NCBI GenBank assembly: GCA_033239125.1
Contig: BSWB01000001.1
Location: forward strand, 2,120,501 to 2,184,500
DNA from: Fagopyrum homotropicum
Lineage: Eukaryota > Streptophyta > Magnoliopsida > Caryophyllales > Polygonaceae
DNA: 64,000 bases
Direction: 5' to 3'
Both the position numbers and the translations under genes were made by a program. Below, piece by piece: positions 11,957 through 23,477 of this stretch. The number at the start of each line of letters is the position of its first letter. Within the stretch, counting starts at the first letter, position 1. Below the pieces are notes generated by a model. That model ran no database searches, was not told where the DNA came from, and was given only the letters and a program-made list of their open reading frames with translations.

Positions 11957-13669
11957 TTGAATGCTCACACAATGGAGTATTGAGGGGCCTTGGGAAAGAT
12001 GAATCATGAGACAGTCAAACCGATATATCATAGGATTCACAAATTTCGGAAGAAAAAAGAAAGCGTTGGATAGAACTACTCACATGTGTTTATTGGAGGT
12101 GACAAGTTGTCGACACACAGTGACCAGTAGGACTGAAAATGGTTCACTTCTTTCCTGGACTGAATCGGACCGAACATTATAAAACACACAGTAGAAATAC
12201 AAAACAACACAGAAAAATTCAAATATAGCCATCAGTCAACAACTGCAACATAATAACAAAATGTCAAATCTTGGGAATCCAAGAGAACAAGGAATCTTTA
12301 AAGTTAGAAAGATCAAACATGTAACAATCCAAGTATCAAGTATGTACTTAATCCAACTAAAAACCATTCAACATTCAAACAAATTATTCAAGATTGTCTT
12401 TAACTATAAACACATTGAACAACTCACAATATAAATATGCAGGATTACAAATACATATAATGCGGTTATTATTGGCATATACCGAAATAAAGAACATACA
12501 AATAAGAGCCTCTTGGTCAAAGAGCAAATAACAGGCATCTTACTGTTGCACTGTATAGAGATGAGATGATAAGAATATGTTCTTACATTAACATATTTGA
12601 ATGACATGCCTCGGATGAATCTAGTTGAAAGACAATTGCATTTTGCAGGGGAATCGTGTAGGTATGAAGTATGAACTCCACACTCCAAAGCAATAACAAT
12701 AATTTGGAGGCTTTCAGGCAATTTTCAAGAGCACAAGTTTCAGTTTCGGAGACTACAGTTATCATCACCTACATTTTTAATCTCTTCAAGAGCACAAATT
12801 CCAATTGCAAACACATACATGTATTGAGATAAAAGTTGGGAAAACACCATAAGAAAGCTTCCAAACAACATTATTCTTTAAAAAAATATACAAAAAAAAA
12901 TTGTTGGATCTAATTACAGTTTTAGGTATTCTAAATTACCATTCAATTGATAACAAAGTTCTCAATCCTACTAGTCTACTTTGCAGAAGAACAATGAAAC
13001 CCATGTACCGAACATATTTATTTCTCTATTAGAATATAGTCTTTGAGCACAAACCAGTAAATAAAATTATTGCTTCCATGGAATTACCTTTACCCGGCTT
13101 ATTAAGCAATCGAACAGACAATTAAATTATAGTCAAGCTATCATAAAAAAAATAGTCCCACTTCAAATCTCTAATCCAACATCCATGACAGTGTAGCAGT
13201 CAAGCTAACACTGTTAAACTACAGTCAATCAGCATAATAGAACAAGACTTTTGAAAAAGTGAAGAGCAAACACAATTGATTATTCCAACATGAATGAAGC
13301 TTAGGTTAAATTACAGTCATTCAACAATTATCTTGTACAAACTTAGGATACATATTCTCTCTTAAATGAAGCTTAGCTTAAATTACAGTCATTCAACAAT
13401 TAATTATCTTAAGACATTACATTCATTCAACAATTAAATTAATATTAAGACAGATTTGCCTACAATTCTTAAGCAATTATCAGTAAAGCAACATCTGCTA
13501 ATCTACTATCTTTGTTTCAAATTGTTTGCATAACTCAATAACTGGAAGTCTACTACTCTCCATTCATTCAGGTTATTCATCAATCGGCAGAGCACAATCG
13601 AACAAGAATTCCGAAGAAGAAGAACCCAAGAATGAAAACTGAACAGAAGTTTCAAAGAAGAAATCTTAC

Positions 13670-13957
13670 CTTGCTGAGTTGCTAGAAGGATGAAAATTGA
13701 AGACCTTGCTGAGTTGCTGGAAGAATGAAAACCGAAGACCTGTCTTTTGCTGAGTTGCGAAGAGGAGAAGAAGAAAAACCCAAGTGAGCAGGAGCAGCCT
13801 AGACGGCCGGACGACGGGGAAGGACCGAGGACGGACTGACGGGGTGAGCAGCGGCAGCCGGCGATTGACTGCGTGATGCGTGAGAGGAGTTATCAAAATT
13901 CTGAGGAGCGGGCTGCCGGCTGCGTGCTTGTGGTAGAGAAACACGGAAAGGAGCATC
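13670..13957 (-). other. Probable 5' non-coding exon of the unrecognised gene
   Basis: GC-richer than its surroundings and ending on the minus strand in AGCAAG followed by GTAAGATTTC, a consensus donor. It contains a short internal repeat (the CTTGCTGAGTTG block occurs twice, 13670-13682 and 13704-13716). A 96-residue open frame crosses it but is low-complexity and does not join the downstream exon in frame. A 1.7 kb intron would connect it to the coding start at 11956. Confidence 0.45.
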
Positions 13958-14267
13958 TGTTTAGTTTTTTTTAAAAAATAAAACGACGTCGTTTTGGTAA
14001 TAACTAAACGACGTCGTTTAATGGTTTGCCCCCCCCTCCCTTACCCCTGTCTCCGCCACTCAGACTCTGAGTGTCTGACTCTCTGAATCTGAGTTCTCTC
14101 TCAAACGAAGGCCTTCTCCTTCACCCGCTCCGCCACTGTCTCCGAGTCTTTAACGGATCGCCTAATCGAACCGGGTTTTTAATTAAAGTTTTCCAATTTT
14201 AAAAAGCAGAGGAGTAGAACTGTAGAAGTATTTTCAAGCGGACAGAGTGTGCTGTCCCGGAGCTTCC
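13958..14267. promoter_or_regulatory. Shared upstream region between divergent genes, with two ACGT palindromes
   Basis: About 310 bp separates the presumed 5' exon of the minus-strand gene from the start of mitochondrial KAS. It has two near-identical palindromes, AAAACGACGTCGTTTT at 13980-13995 and AAACGACGTCGTTT at 14006-14019. Each centres on GACGTC, an ACGT core of the type bound by plant bZIP factors. Pyrimidine-rich sequence follows. The spacing makes it a candidate bidirectional promoter; transcription starts are not known. Confidence 0.5.
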
Positions 14268-17200
14268 ATGGCGGCCATGGCAACTCATCGACGGTTAACA
14301 TTCCATCTAACTCGCTTCCACTTCCCTCGTCTAATAACCTCCTCATATTGTCAACTCCCCGACGCTCCACCCATCCCCAGTCACCGCCGAGTTGTCGTCA
14401 CCGGTAAATATTCCCATCTTATTCAGCAGTTAGGGATTTCAGTAACTTTTCTTAAATTTGGAAGTTATTATTTCAGGATTGGGAATGGTCACACCTCTTG
14501 GATGCGGAGTCGACACAACATGGAAGCGGCTAGTGAAAGGAGAATGTGGAATCAGAGGGATAACTGCTGATGATCTTCGAATGGAAGGGTTCGATACGGA
14601 GACGAGAGCTCATGTTTTCGATCAGTTGACGTCGAAGGTGGCTGCTGCTGTGCCGTTTGGGACAGCAGCTGGTGAATTTGATGAGAGCTTGTGGCTTAGT
14701 TGTAAGGTTCATTTCAAATATCACAATTTCTTTTTGCATTTCCTTGTTTTTCTACTTTGCAGTTTATGTCAATTTATTTGCAAATTTTGTATATTTTAAG
14801 ATTCTTAAGATGTTTGATGTTCGGACTTCCTATTTTGCTTTCCTCTGTATCGTGATGGGGGTGGCAAGAGCTGTGAGACCATGGAAATTGTATCTGAGTT
14901 GCAAAGGATTTAGTGCAGTGATTTTTTTTATAGAGATTGAGTTGTGTTAAATGCTCTATATGAAAATGATTGACAAAATGAAGCCACCAATCACTAATCC
15001 TTAAGTAAACAGAACCATTATACAGTCAGTTGCTGTTTTTGGGCAACAAGTTTTGTCCTATTTTATGATTGAAGCTATAGGCCTTGTGCCAATGTTTGAA
15101 TGCTTCACTGTTCTAACATCAGCAAAATATGCAGAAAGTTTCCATAAGACATGGAACATATTCACTCAGCTTCTGTGAAACAATTAACACTGTTTTCTCT
15201 TGCACTTGTTATATTTTTATCATGCTTTGGAAATATGTTATTTCTATTCGAAGCAAATGTTTCAACTTTTTGTAGTGTAGCTCAATCCAACCATTTTTTG
15301 TGCTTATGATGATACATCTTGCTTAGGAGCACAGAGCAATGTCGAGGTTCATTGCTTATGCATTATGTGCGGCTGATGAAGCTCTTAAAGATGCAAATTG
15401 GGTGCCTGTTGAACCTACAGATAAAGAAATGACGGTAATTATACATTTTACCATGTATGCTGAATGCTTCAGTGTATATGTTAAGTTACGAATTTTTCTA
15501 GCATGTACAATAACTTGGTGATATTTAGGGTGTATCCATAGGTGGGGGAATTGGTAGCATTTCTGATGTGGTTGATGCTGCACGACTGATTTGTGATAAG
15601 GTTGACTTCTTCCCCTCATTTTAATGGTCCTATTTTCTTCTCCATTTCAGCTTTTCATTCAGTGACAAAATCACCCAATATGCATTTATAGCAAATTTGG
15701 CCTGATTTTTTTTATGTTTACTTTTGTTTGAAGCGGTTGCGTCGCCTCAGTCCTTATTTTATTCCTCGGATACTGATTAATATGGCTGCTGGTCATATAA
15801 GCATGAAGCATGGCTTCCAGGTATGTGCGAAAACATTCACAAATGAGTATATTATGTAGGGGATTTGAAATTGAAGCTTCACCTTTATTTGAACACTAAC
15901 TTTCTTGATGTTATGTACTGTATTCTTTCGTTTTTTCATTCTCGATTTTTTTTTTATTTTACTTGAAAATCAGTTTGTCATATATGCTTAGATTACTTGA
16001 ACTTAACCATTTGTATATTTATTATACTAGTATTTTCAAGATGCTTCTGGAAAAATATATGGAGAAATGTACTATATGTGCTAAAGTAGTGCCAAATTAG
16101 TAAAAGTAAGGAAGTAGAATGAAATGCTTTTTCGATGATGCTTTCACCTGATTGTACGCTAGCTTATTTTCGAAGTAGGTTTCACAGTTAAAATGGTTTA
16201 TCCACCACCCATTTTCCAGGGTGATTACAATTTTAACTTCACAAAGCTTTCATTAATGGCCAAATAACATGTTGATGTTAAGAACGAGAGCTCTATGTGA
16301 GATTGGTATTCGAAAAACTCTGTATAATAAAAGCTCTGCCAACAATTTGCTTACATTTTATCACTGGATTATGCCTTTATATTTCTTTTCACTTAAACCT
16401 GATTGATTGACTATTTAACTTATATGGTTTATTTACATATTCTTCTCCGGGCTAATCTATTCGCCCTGATTTTAAGCTGCTTCATTTGTAGTTGGTTCCC
16501 TCTGTGATTATGTGTACCTTTGACCTATCCTCTACAGTTCATCCATTTTAGATTCTTAGGTATAAAAACCATGTATCTGTGGCTAATTCTGAGAAAGAAA
16601 GAAGATAGGAGATTTTCAACAAGAATAAAGAAAAAGTAGACTGATGAGAGGAGGAATATTGGAAAAAGAAGATACATTTCTTCTCATCCAATCTTGCAAC
16701 CAAAAAGCCGAATAAAAACCTCCCACTAATCTGATGGGCTGATTAATTGAGCTACTATATCTAACAGCCTTGATTAAAAAAAATAGACTAACTCTGATTG
16801 TACATACATTTCACATCAATCCCTAGTAAACATGATTACATGAAGCTGGAAGGAAGAGGCCGCAGGTCTATTCTTATGCCTACTCTAACTAGATGCCATT
16901 GATTTCATCTCTGCGTTTTTTCGGTATCTAATGTTGTGGTTGGGTGATATAAGTGGGAGGAAATAGGAGAGAAGCGGAAATGGGAGGAAGAACAAGAATG
17001 AATAGACCTGTTTAAAATCCCATAATCTGGCAATCAAATATACTTAAATTTGTTATGGAAGTTTTATTCTATTTTTAAACCTTAAAATGGAACCCGACGT
17101 ATCTTTTATTCTTTTATATGCCATTTATTGATTATCATTGTTAAATCTAGCATGCGAAGCCTTACTTTTGGTTTTTAGGGTCCAAACCACGCTGCAGTGA

Positions 17201-20200
17201 CAGCATGTGCTACTGGAGCACACTCAATCGGTGATGCTGCTAGAATGATCCTTCACGGAGATGCAGATGTAATGGTGGCTGGAGGAACTGAAGCTAGTAA
17301 TGATGCCTTGTCCATTGCAGGTTTTTGCAGGTCTCTAACTCTATTTTTAGCGAGTTGACCATCCAGTTTTTGTCATAGGGCTAAGTAAGTTTCAGTGTTG
17401 ATTTGTAGTTTAAAGTAAAATTTGTCAGATTCTATGGTTTAGAATCCTTAGATCCCAGGAAGAAGGAATCATTGGTGTGACTTGTGAGAGGGCTGAGGGA
17501 ATTGATCTGGTGGGTCTTATGGTATTCACGGGAGCTTCCTTACCCACTGACCACACATATAACTATTTTCTTTCCGCAATTTCAACAATCTTGTATAGAC
17601 AACCTAGAGGCAATCTTGTATTCAGCTTGGAAGAGTAACTTATAGAACATTTGCTATCATATTGGATCTGACAGTATGAAATTTACTAAATATGAGCATA
17701 TTTTGTCGCATACATCCAAGACTTTGTAAGAAGGGACTAGGGAAGAAGCTTACCTGAAAGGTTTTATTATACCCATTTGATCTTGATGGGTATGTATTTC
17801 AGTCTTGGAGGAGGTTACATGCACTTTTTTGCCTCACATTTACGGTGTTTTAAAATAAAAAAATATCACTGTTAGGGACTCGTTGCACAAAAATATCTCT
17901 TGTATAAATAGTTGCTACTCCCCTGACGAAGCTGTGGTGTTCGGCTCTGGTTAATTGTTTGTGGTTACATCTTTTGAAAAATAGAGTAAATTTATCTTAT
18001 TTGAACATGCAGGTTAAAAGCATTGTCTACAAAATACAATTCCACTCCAAGTGAAGCTTCAAGACCTTTTGACAGTGGTCGAGATGGATTTGTGTAAGCA
18101 AATGTCTTCAATGGTTTTCCTTGGTTGCATTTTGTTTGGCATGTTCATTTTTGTTGCTATGTACATTTGGCTTAGCATCATTGTCTATATTGTCTCATGA
18201 CCGAGTGCTCATTTGCAGGATCGGTGAAGGCTGCGGAGTTCTTGTCTTGGAGGTTAGTTGATAAATTGAGGTCTTTTTACTTTTGATATATCTGTATTGT
18301 CGGTTAAATTAGATATCATAGCATGCATTAGAACTGGTATTGAATATTCAAAAGAAAACATGGATGCATTGATTTTACAAATGTTGTAGTAGAACCTAGA
18401 ATGTTTTGGGTCTAGGAGAGCATATGAGTGGAGTCTAAATTTCATTCCCCACAAATATTGCACTTACACAAATTGATTTTATTGTTTATGATGTATATAT
18501 CTTGGTTAAACCTGCTGCTCTCTTTTTGAATCTCTTCTTTTTGATAACTAGGAGCTTGAACATGCCAAAAAGAGGGGTGCTAAAGTTTATGCAGAGGTTC
18601 GTGGCTATGGAATGTCAGGTAGTTTTCTAACTCTTGATGCTAATATCTGTTATTCCTTGATGAATCATTCACGTTAAACCATTCTTCTATGTTATAATGC
18701 CATATAGGCGATGCATACCACATTACTCAACCTCATTGTGATGGAAGAGGTGCTATCTTGGCTATGTCGCATGCTTTAAGACAGGTAAGTTTGCCAATTG
18801 CGAAGTATCATAGGGGTCCAAGACACTCTTTCTCGAGGAATGAAAAATAAAAAGTAATGTTGAAAACTGAGATTGATATGCTCAAATTACTGCAGTCAGG
18901 ACTACAACCTCATCATGTGGATTACGTTAATGCACATGCTACATCAACGCCTTTGGGTGAGCTATATTCATCTTTCCGTTTTACTTCTATACTGGTTCTA
19001 GTGGACCCATTTCACACGAAAGTTGGAATTGTCCTTTCAGGTGATGTAGTAGAAGCCACTGCATTAAAATCTTTATTTGGTACACATGCAACATCAGGCG
19101 CTTTAGCTTTTTCTTCAACAAAGGTAATGCTTCATTACAAATTAAAGAATGTACTTCTACTTAATCCCTTTTGCTTACTAGCCACTCGATCGAAACCAAA
19201 AACTGGCATTAAAATTCAGCCAGTTCAAATTCTTCATCTTAACTCAGTAAAGCTCAATTTTAAATTTCACCCGATAATCTAGGATATGAATATCTATGCT
19301 GGTTTACGGTTAAGGGTTTGTTTGGATGCATTATACTTAAAGCAAGTGTTATGGCATATTGGCATGTAATGCATTTCACTAAAGTGGTGTTTGGATGTAG
19401 GCCATTAATAATATAGTATCCACAAATAGAGATGGGGCCGGTTCAAACCAAACCGCCGAACCGGCGGTTTGTGAACCGGCGCAAACCGCCCGTTTGACCA
19501 AACCGGCGGTTTAGGTTTGCCGGTTTGGTTGAACCGGCAGTTTACCCAAACCGGCGGTTAAACCGCCGGTTTGGTTATTTTTTTATTTTTTTATAAAAAA
19601 AATGGACCAAACCGGCGGTTTGGAGATCAAACCGTCGGTTAACCGCCGGTTTGGTCCGGTTTGGTCCAGTTTTTCAATTTTTTTTTTTAATAAACCGGCT
19701 AAACCACCGACCAAACCGGCGGTTTAGGTTAAACCTAAACCTAAACCGGCGGTTAGGCTAAACCACCGACCAAACCGGCGGTTTAGGTTAAACCTAAACC
19801 TAAACCGGCGGTTAGGCCAAACCTAAACCGGCGGTTCGCAAACCTAAACCGGCGGTTTAGGTTTGCGACCCACCTCTATCCACAAATATTACGTTGTTTA
19901 ATTTTCAAAGTCCAATACTGCATAATTATGTTATAAAGCATGACGTCTAAACAAACCTTATGTTATCCTTGATTTTCTTTAATTAGCTCATCCTTTTCCT
20001 TTATTTGGTTGAATGTTTTGAACTTGTGATTTTGAGTCTTCACTCTATCTTAAGGTGATATCTGCTAATTATGACATTTCTATGTAATGATATCTCAGGG
20101 TGCTACTGGACATCTCTTAGGAGCAGCTGGTGCTGTTGAAGCAATTTTTACAATCTTATCTATTCACACAGTAAGGCTAACAATTGCAACTATTCTTTTG

Positions 20201-20703
20201 CTACATATGGTTCATATGTGATATCTTTGATCAATAAACGAATTTCAACTGATGAATAGTATCCAAGTCGAATGAGTTGAACATTGATGTGCTCATGTTC
20301 AACTCGTTTAGAATCAAGCCGAGCTCTTGTAAAACCTAAATTTTTAATCGAGCTTAAAAATGTGCACATACTTATATTTTGAAGTGAATGAGACCGAACC
20401 TTACTGAAGATTGACTCATCTAGTTATCTTTAGGCTTGGTATCCAAGCCAAACGAGCTGACGTTTAGTATGTATAGATTCAACGCATTTTTGCATGAAAT
20501 TAGACTGATGGTTCACCGATTTGGTTATGCTCTTTCAGGGAATTGCGCCTCTTACACTCAATCTTTCCGAGCCAGACACAATTTTTTCCGACAAGTTCAT
20601 GCCATTGAAGGAATCAAAGAACATGACAGTACGAGCAGCCTTGTCGAATTCTTTCGGGTTTGGGGGAACAAATGCATCTCTCCTCTTTACTTCGCCTCCG
20701 TAG
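14268..20703 (+). CDS. Mitochondrial 3-oxoacyl-[acyl-carrier-protein] synthase (KAS), 14 exons
   Basis: Condensing enzyme of mitochondrial type II fatty-acid synthesis: it extends acyl-ACP with malonyl-ACP and feeds octanoate and lipoate production. Exons: 14268-14403, 14477-14706, 15327-15434, 15529-15600, 15734-15820, 17179-17330, 18013-18093, 18219-18252, 18552-18618, 18708-18784, 18896-18956, 19041-19123, 20099-20170, 20539-20703. They sum to 1425 nt, 474 residues, one open frame with GT/AG borders throughout. Residues 1-41 are Arg-rich and acid-poor, as in mitochondrial transit peptides. The core starts VVVTGLGMVTPLGCGVDTTW. The catalytic triad is complete: Cys221 (TACATGAHS), His362 (NAHATSTPLGD) and His401 (GATGHLLGAAGA). 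The glycine-rich SFGFGGTNASL ends the domain. A second in-frame ATG lies three codons downstream. Intron 12 carries a nested transposon. Length and order agree with plant mtKAS (Arabidopsis At2g04540, from memory). Confidence 0.95.
19313..19957. mobile_element. Harbinger/Tourist-like MITE in KAS intron 12, interrupted by a second insert
   Basis: Flanked by TTA (19310-19312 and 19958-19960). The ends are inverted: left AGGGTTTGTTTGGATGC, right the complement of GGTTTGTTTAGACGTC. Without the 448 bp insert at 19429-19876 and one copy of its target duplication, the element would be about 185 bp, a normal MITE size. It lies within an intron and does not touch splice sites. Confidence 0.55.
19429..19876. 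mobile_element. Insert made of AACCGGCGGTTT palindromes, nested in an intronic MITE
   Basis: A 448 bp block flanked by a perfect 12 bp direct repeat TATCCACAAATA (19417-19428 and 19877-19888). Its ends are short imperfect inverted repeats (GAGATGGG at left, complement of GAGGTGGG at right). Inside, the palindrome core CCGGCGGTT, or its complement, recurs about a dozen times, with an approximately 60 bp unit duplicated in tandem between about 19697 and 19816. Similar GAGGTGGG-ended, CGGTT-rich elements exist in plants and are usually placed with Mutator-like MITEs; that assignment is an inference. Confidence 0.6.
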
Positions 20704-20715
20704 GAGATATGAGAT

Positions 20716-20812
20716 GATCCGGAATTCAGCGTTTTGCAGGAACAAATACACCTCCCCTCTTTCCGACGAGTTCATGCCATTACCGGAATCAAAGAACACG
20801 ACAGTGGGAGTT
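20716..20812 (+). pseudogene. Partial tandem copy of the KAS last exon
   Basis: Downstream of the KAS stop, 20739-20762 repeats 20665-20688 (the codons for GTNASLLF). It is followed directly by 20760-20806, repeating 20585-20631 (the codons around SDKFMPLKESKNMT). The order is end-then-start, as expected at the junction of a head-to-tail duplication of an approximately 105 bp unit. Weaker similarity begins near 20716. The copy is about 85-90 percent identical by eye and lies after the stop, so it is 3' UTR or beyond. Confidence 0.75.
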
Positions 20813-20888
20813 GATACCTTGTTTAGGATATGTTCAGCTGCTTCAGCTATTTGTAATTTATTAATTTTATTCCCTTTGTCATTACTAA

Positions 20889-22519
20889 GGGTGCGTTTGG
20901 CATAGGTCATTATTTATTATAATAAAAAAATGATCAAAATGAAGACGAGGGAGACAGACCTCTTAACCCGGTTCCAGGGGGCAGAGTTGTCAGGGCTCGA
21001 CACGGGCCTCACTGATTGGTCAAGTTAGAGTCGAGGGGGCAGAGACGTCCCCGGCACTACCAACTGTATGGATCTACGGCATTTGGGTCATTTGTTCATT
21101 ATTTGTTTGGACTGCCTATCGGTGAAGTCTGCATGCTCGCCAGCCCTCGCGCAGGCGGACTCCGCCTCCTCCGGCGTCTTTGCCGGCTTCAATTAACGTC
21201 ACTCATTAATAATTGTGTGATCAAGCCTCAAGAACACTTTGCAATTCTTATGGCTATAAGGAAAGGAAAATGTTGTTGACTATGTGTTAGAGGCAAAAAC
21301 TTTCGTTCTTCATGAGGGCCTTCAAAAAACTGTCGGTATAAGTGCTACATCTGTCGAGATTGAAGGTGACAATTTGATGTTGATAAATGCGATCAACCAA
21401 GTTTGGAAACGTCCATCGGAGACGGATATGATCACCTTTGATATTTCCACCGTGATCTCGGGATTCATGTATACTAGTGTTCATCACATTTTTAGGGAAA
21501 TCAACATTGTTTCTGATAAACTCGCGATATATGGTCACAACCCAACCATTGACGTCGATACTCTATCAAATGATGTTGAAACCTCTTCCGAAAAGATGTC
21601 TTAGGTCTGCCAGTTTCTAGAAACTGACTAACCTAATCTTCTTACCTTTGTATAAAAATAAAATAAAATAAAATTGTGTGATCAAGATGACAAACAACTT
21701 GTAATTTGAACTACTAGTTCTCATTCCATTCCAAGCTTTTTCTTACTTACGATACGATCCATCCAAAAACCGATCCGTAATATAGAAAGATTTGAAAATC
21801 CTTAACTCGACTTCGAAGTGACTCAACACACCGGACATTGCTCGGGTGGCATAGTAGGTTCATCTATGAGCTGGCCATCTACGATCTAATCGGATTTGTC
21901 CAACACAAATTCTTTCTCTAATCAATGAGAATCAATAATATACCAAACAATCAAATCATGCATTGGAATCTCAAAATGAGTATGCACCACAATTACCCAA
22001 TATAGATCATATTCATAAGAATATGGCATCCAATTGATAACACTAAACATAGGTTGGGGAGATCTAAGGATGAAAGAAGACATCAAATTTGGTATATAGA
22101 AAGTGAAGATCGATTTCCTTAAACCAAATAGCCCAACCAAACCGAACTAAACAAACAACAACCACATATTTATCATTAACTTTTTTATTTACAATTATTA
22201 TTATGAAATTTGTGTTCGTTAAAATGAATTTTTTTTATTAGTTTAAGCTTTTTATGTAATTTTTTAGTGGAAGATATTTATGAGTAGATTTCTTACGATG
22301 ATATTACCAAAAAGAAGAAATAATGACAAAAAAAAATACAAATAAATTGAAATTTGAAGTGTATATTTGTAAAAAAAATTAAAAACTAATGAAAAATCTC
22401 TTAAAAACTATTTTTAAAAGGATTCAAAAATCTTCTTACAAATCTACTCACTACTTAGCTTTTATTTTATTTTTATAAAACAATATAAAAGCTATTCAAT
22501 AACCTCTGCCAAACACCCC
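20889..22519. mobile_element. Probable non-autonomous PIF/Harbinger-like element
   Basis: Flanking TAA (20886-20888 and 22520-22522) and inverted ends GGGTGCGTTTGGCATAGGT (left) and the complement of GGGGTGTTTGGCAGAGGTT (right). The 1631 bp interior has no transposase frame that I recognise. It includes a GC-rich stretch (20990-21190) and a later LINE insertion at 21226-21671. The pairing of these two ends is inferred from their sequence, so the element could be chance. Confidence 0.4.
21226..21671 (+). mobile_element. 5'-truncated LINE: RNase H-like 3' end with target duplication
   Basis: Bounded by a perfect 15 bp direct repeat AATTGTGTGATCAAG (21211-21225 and 21672-21686). It ends in an A-rich tail (AAATAAAATAAAATAAA), as expected from target-primed reverse transcription. 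The frame at 21284-21604 encodes the C-terminal RNase H-like domain found in plant LINEs: VEIEGDNLMLINAINQVW, then VHHIFREIN and SDKLA. It is a dead-on-arrival copy inside the Harbinger-like element. Confidence 0.85.
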
Positions 22520-22540
22520 TAAGTGAAGTCAATATAAGCT

Positions 22541-22832
22541 AGAGGTGAGCAGAGTATCCTATCCGTCTAATCCGAAGATTCAATTCGAAAAAATCCGAAT
22601 TCGAAAATATCCTGCAATTGGTAATTCAAGTCCGACCTGATCCGGGCATGATACAGAACGAGGTTTGGATAAAAAAAAAAGTTGGATAGGATATATCCGA
22701 CTAGTTCAGGTTTAAATACTCGGATCGAATATCCGATTGGAGAAAAGTGTCAAATATTCGGTACTCTCGAATCGGATTCAAATCAGACTTTTACAAAATT
22801 CTCGGATCGAATATCCGAAAATGTCCACCTAT
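22541..22832. mobile_element. GAGGTGAGCA-ended inverted-repeat element
   Basis: Begins AGAGGTGAGCAGAGTAT and ends in the complement of ATAGGTGGACATTT. The interior repeats CGGATCGAATATCCGA-like motifs. It belongs to the same broad class as 41002-41140 and 61819-62272 (short, CGGAT/CGGTT-rich, GGTGAGCA or GGAATGACA termini). No clear target duplication was seen. Confidence 0.45.
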
Positions 22833-23036
22833 GATTCTTAATTATTCTGTGTGTAGGACATTTTCTCTCTCTAAAAAACCACCCCTTATAAATTTGGTAT
22901 TTGTTAATTAATCATTTCTATAGATTTTCTTAACCTAATAATGTTAGGTCAATTTCACCGAATCCAAATTGCAACATATAATGCAATATTACATAAAACT
23001 AAACTAAAACATTTCCCTAATTTCACTACAAATATT

Positions 23037-23043
23037 GTATAAA
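23037..23043 (+). promoter_or_regulatory. TATA box of the first 8-cysteine gene
   Basis: TATAAAT 60 bp upstream of the start codon at 23097, the spacing expected of a short plant leader. The other three copies have TATA boxes at 29936, 40299 and 43484, from 41 to 70 bp before their starts. Confidence 0.6.
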
Positions 23044-23096
23044 TTAGAACCTAATCCTCACTAATGTGAATTAATTCCTTAACCTCAATTGCTTAA

Positions 23097-23477
23097 ATGG
23101 CTTTCAAGTCCTCTACAATAGCTCTCTTCTTCATCTTCAACCTCGTCATCTCCGAACCCAACACGGGTTCCAGCATCGCGCCCTCACAGCCACCAACTAC
23201 TCCACCGCGCCCACTCGGCTCCTGCTCTAAGGACGCCCTTAAACTCGGCGTTTGCGCGAATGTACTCGGCAAACTGCTGAATTTGACGATTGGGTCGCCG
23301 CCAAAGGAGCCATGTTGTCAGCAAATCCATGGTTTACTCGATCTCGAGGTGGCTTTCTGTCTTTGTACCGCCATTAAAGCTAATGTCTTGGGGATCAACC
23401 ATAGCGTTCCGGTTTCTTTTAGCTTGCTTGTTAATTATTGTGGTTCTAGTGTTCCTAAAGGGTTTCAGTGTCATTAG
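23097..23477 (+). CDS. 8-cysteine (DC2.15-like hybrid proline-rich / LTP-related) protein, copy 1
   Basis: A 126-residue single-exon secreted protein of the DC2.15/HyPRP group, thought to sit in or near the cell wall and related in fold to lipid-transfer proteins. A hydrophobic N-terminus (1-19) acts as signal peptide. A short Pro/Ser/Thr-rich linker (about 20-40, with APSQPPTTPPRP) precedes the eight-cysteine domain: C43, C53, C73-C74, C88-x-C90, C115, C125, all present. The signature CLCTAIKANVLGI is intact. Compared with copies 2-4 it lacks the ASAC block after the signal peptide and is the most divergent. It is transcribed in the same direction as the other three copies. Specific function and ligand are unknown. 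Confidence 0.9.
   Translation: MAFKSSTIALFFIFNLVISEPNTGSSIAPSQPPTTPPRPLGSCSKDALKLGVCANVLGKLLNLTIGSPPKEPCCQQIHGLLDLEVAFCLCTAIKANVLGINHSVPVSFSLLVNYCGSSVPKGFQCH

Noticed and set aside
12115..12185. GACTGAATCGGACCGAAC as part of a GGTGAGCA-type element
   Set aside because: Too short, and no termini visible.
13666..13956. 96-residue minus-strand frame as a gene
   Set aside because: Low-complexity Leu/Arg-rich, includes a repeated block, ends in a splice donor context, and does not join downstream exons in frame. Treated as 5' UTR exon.
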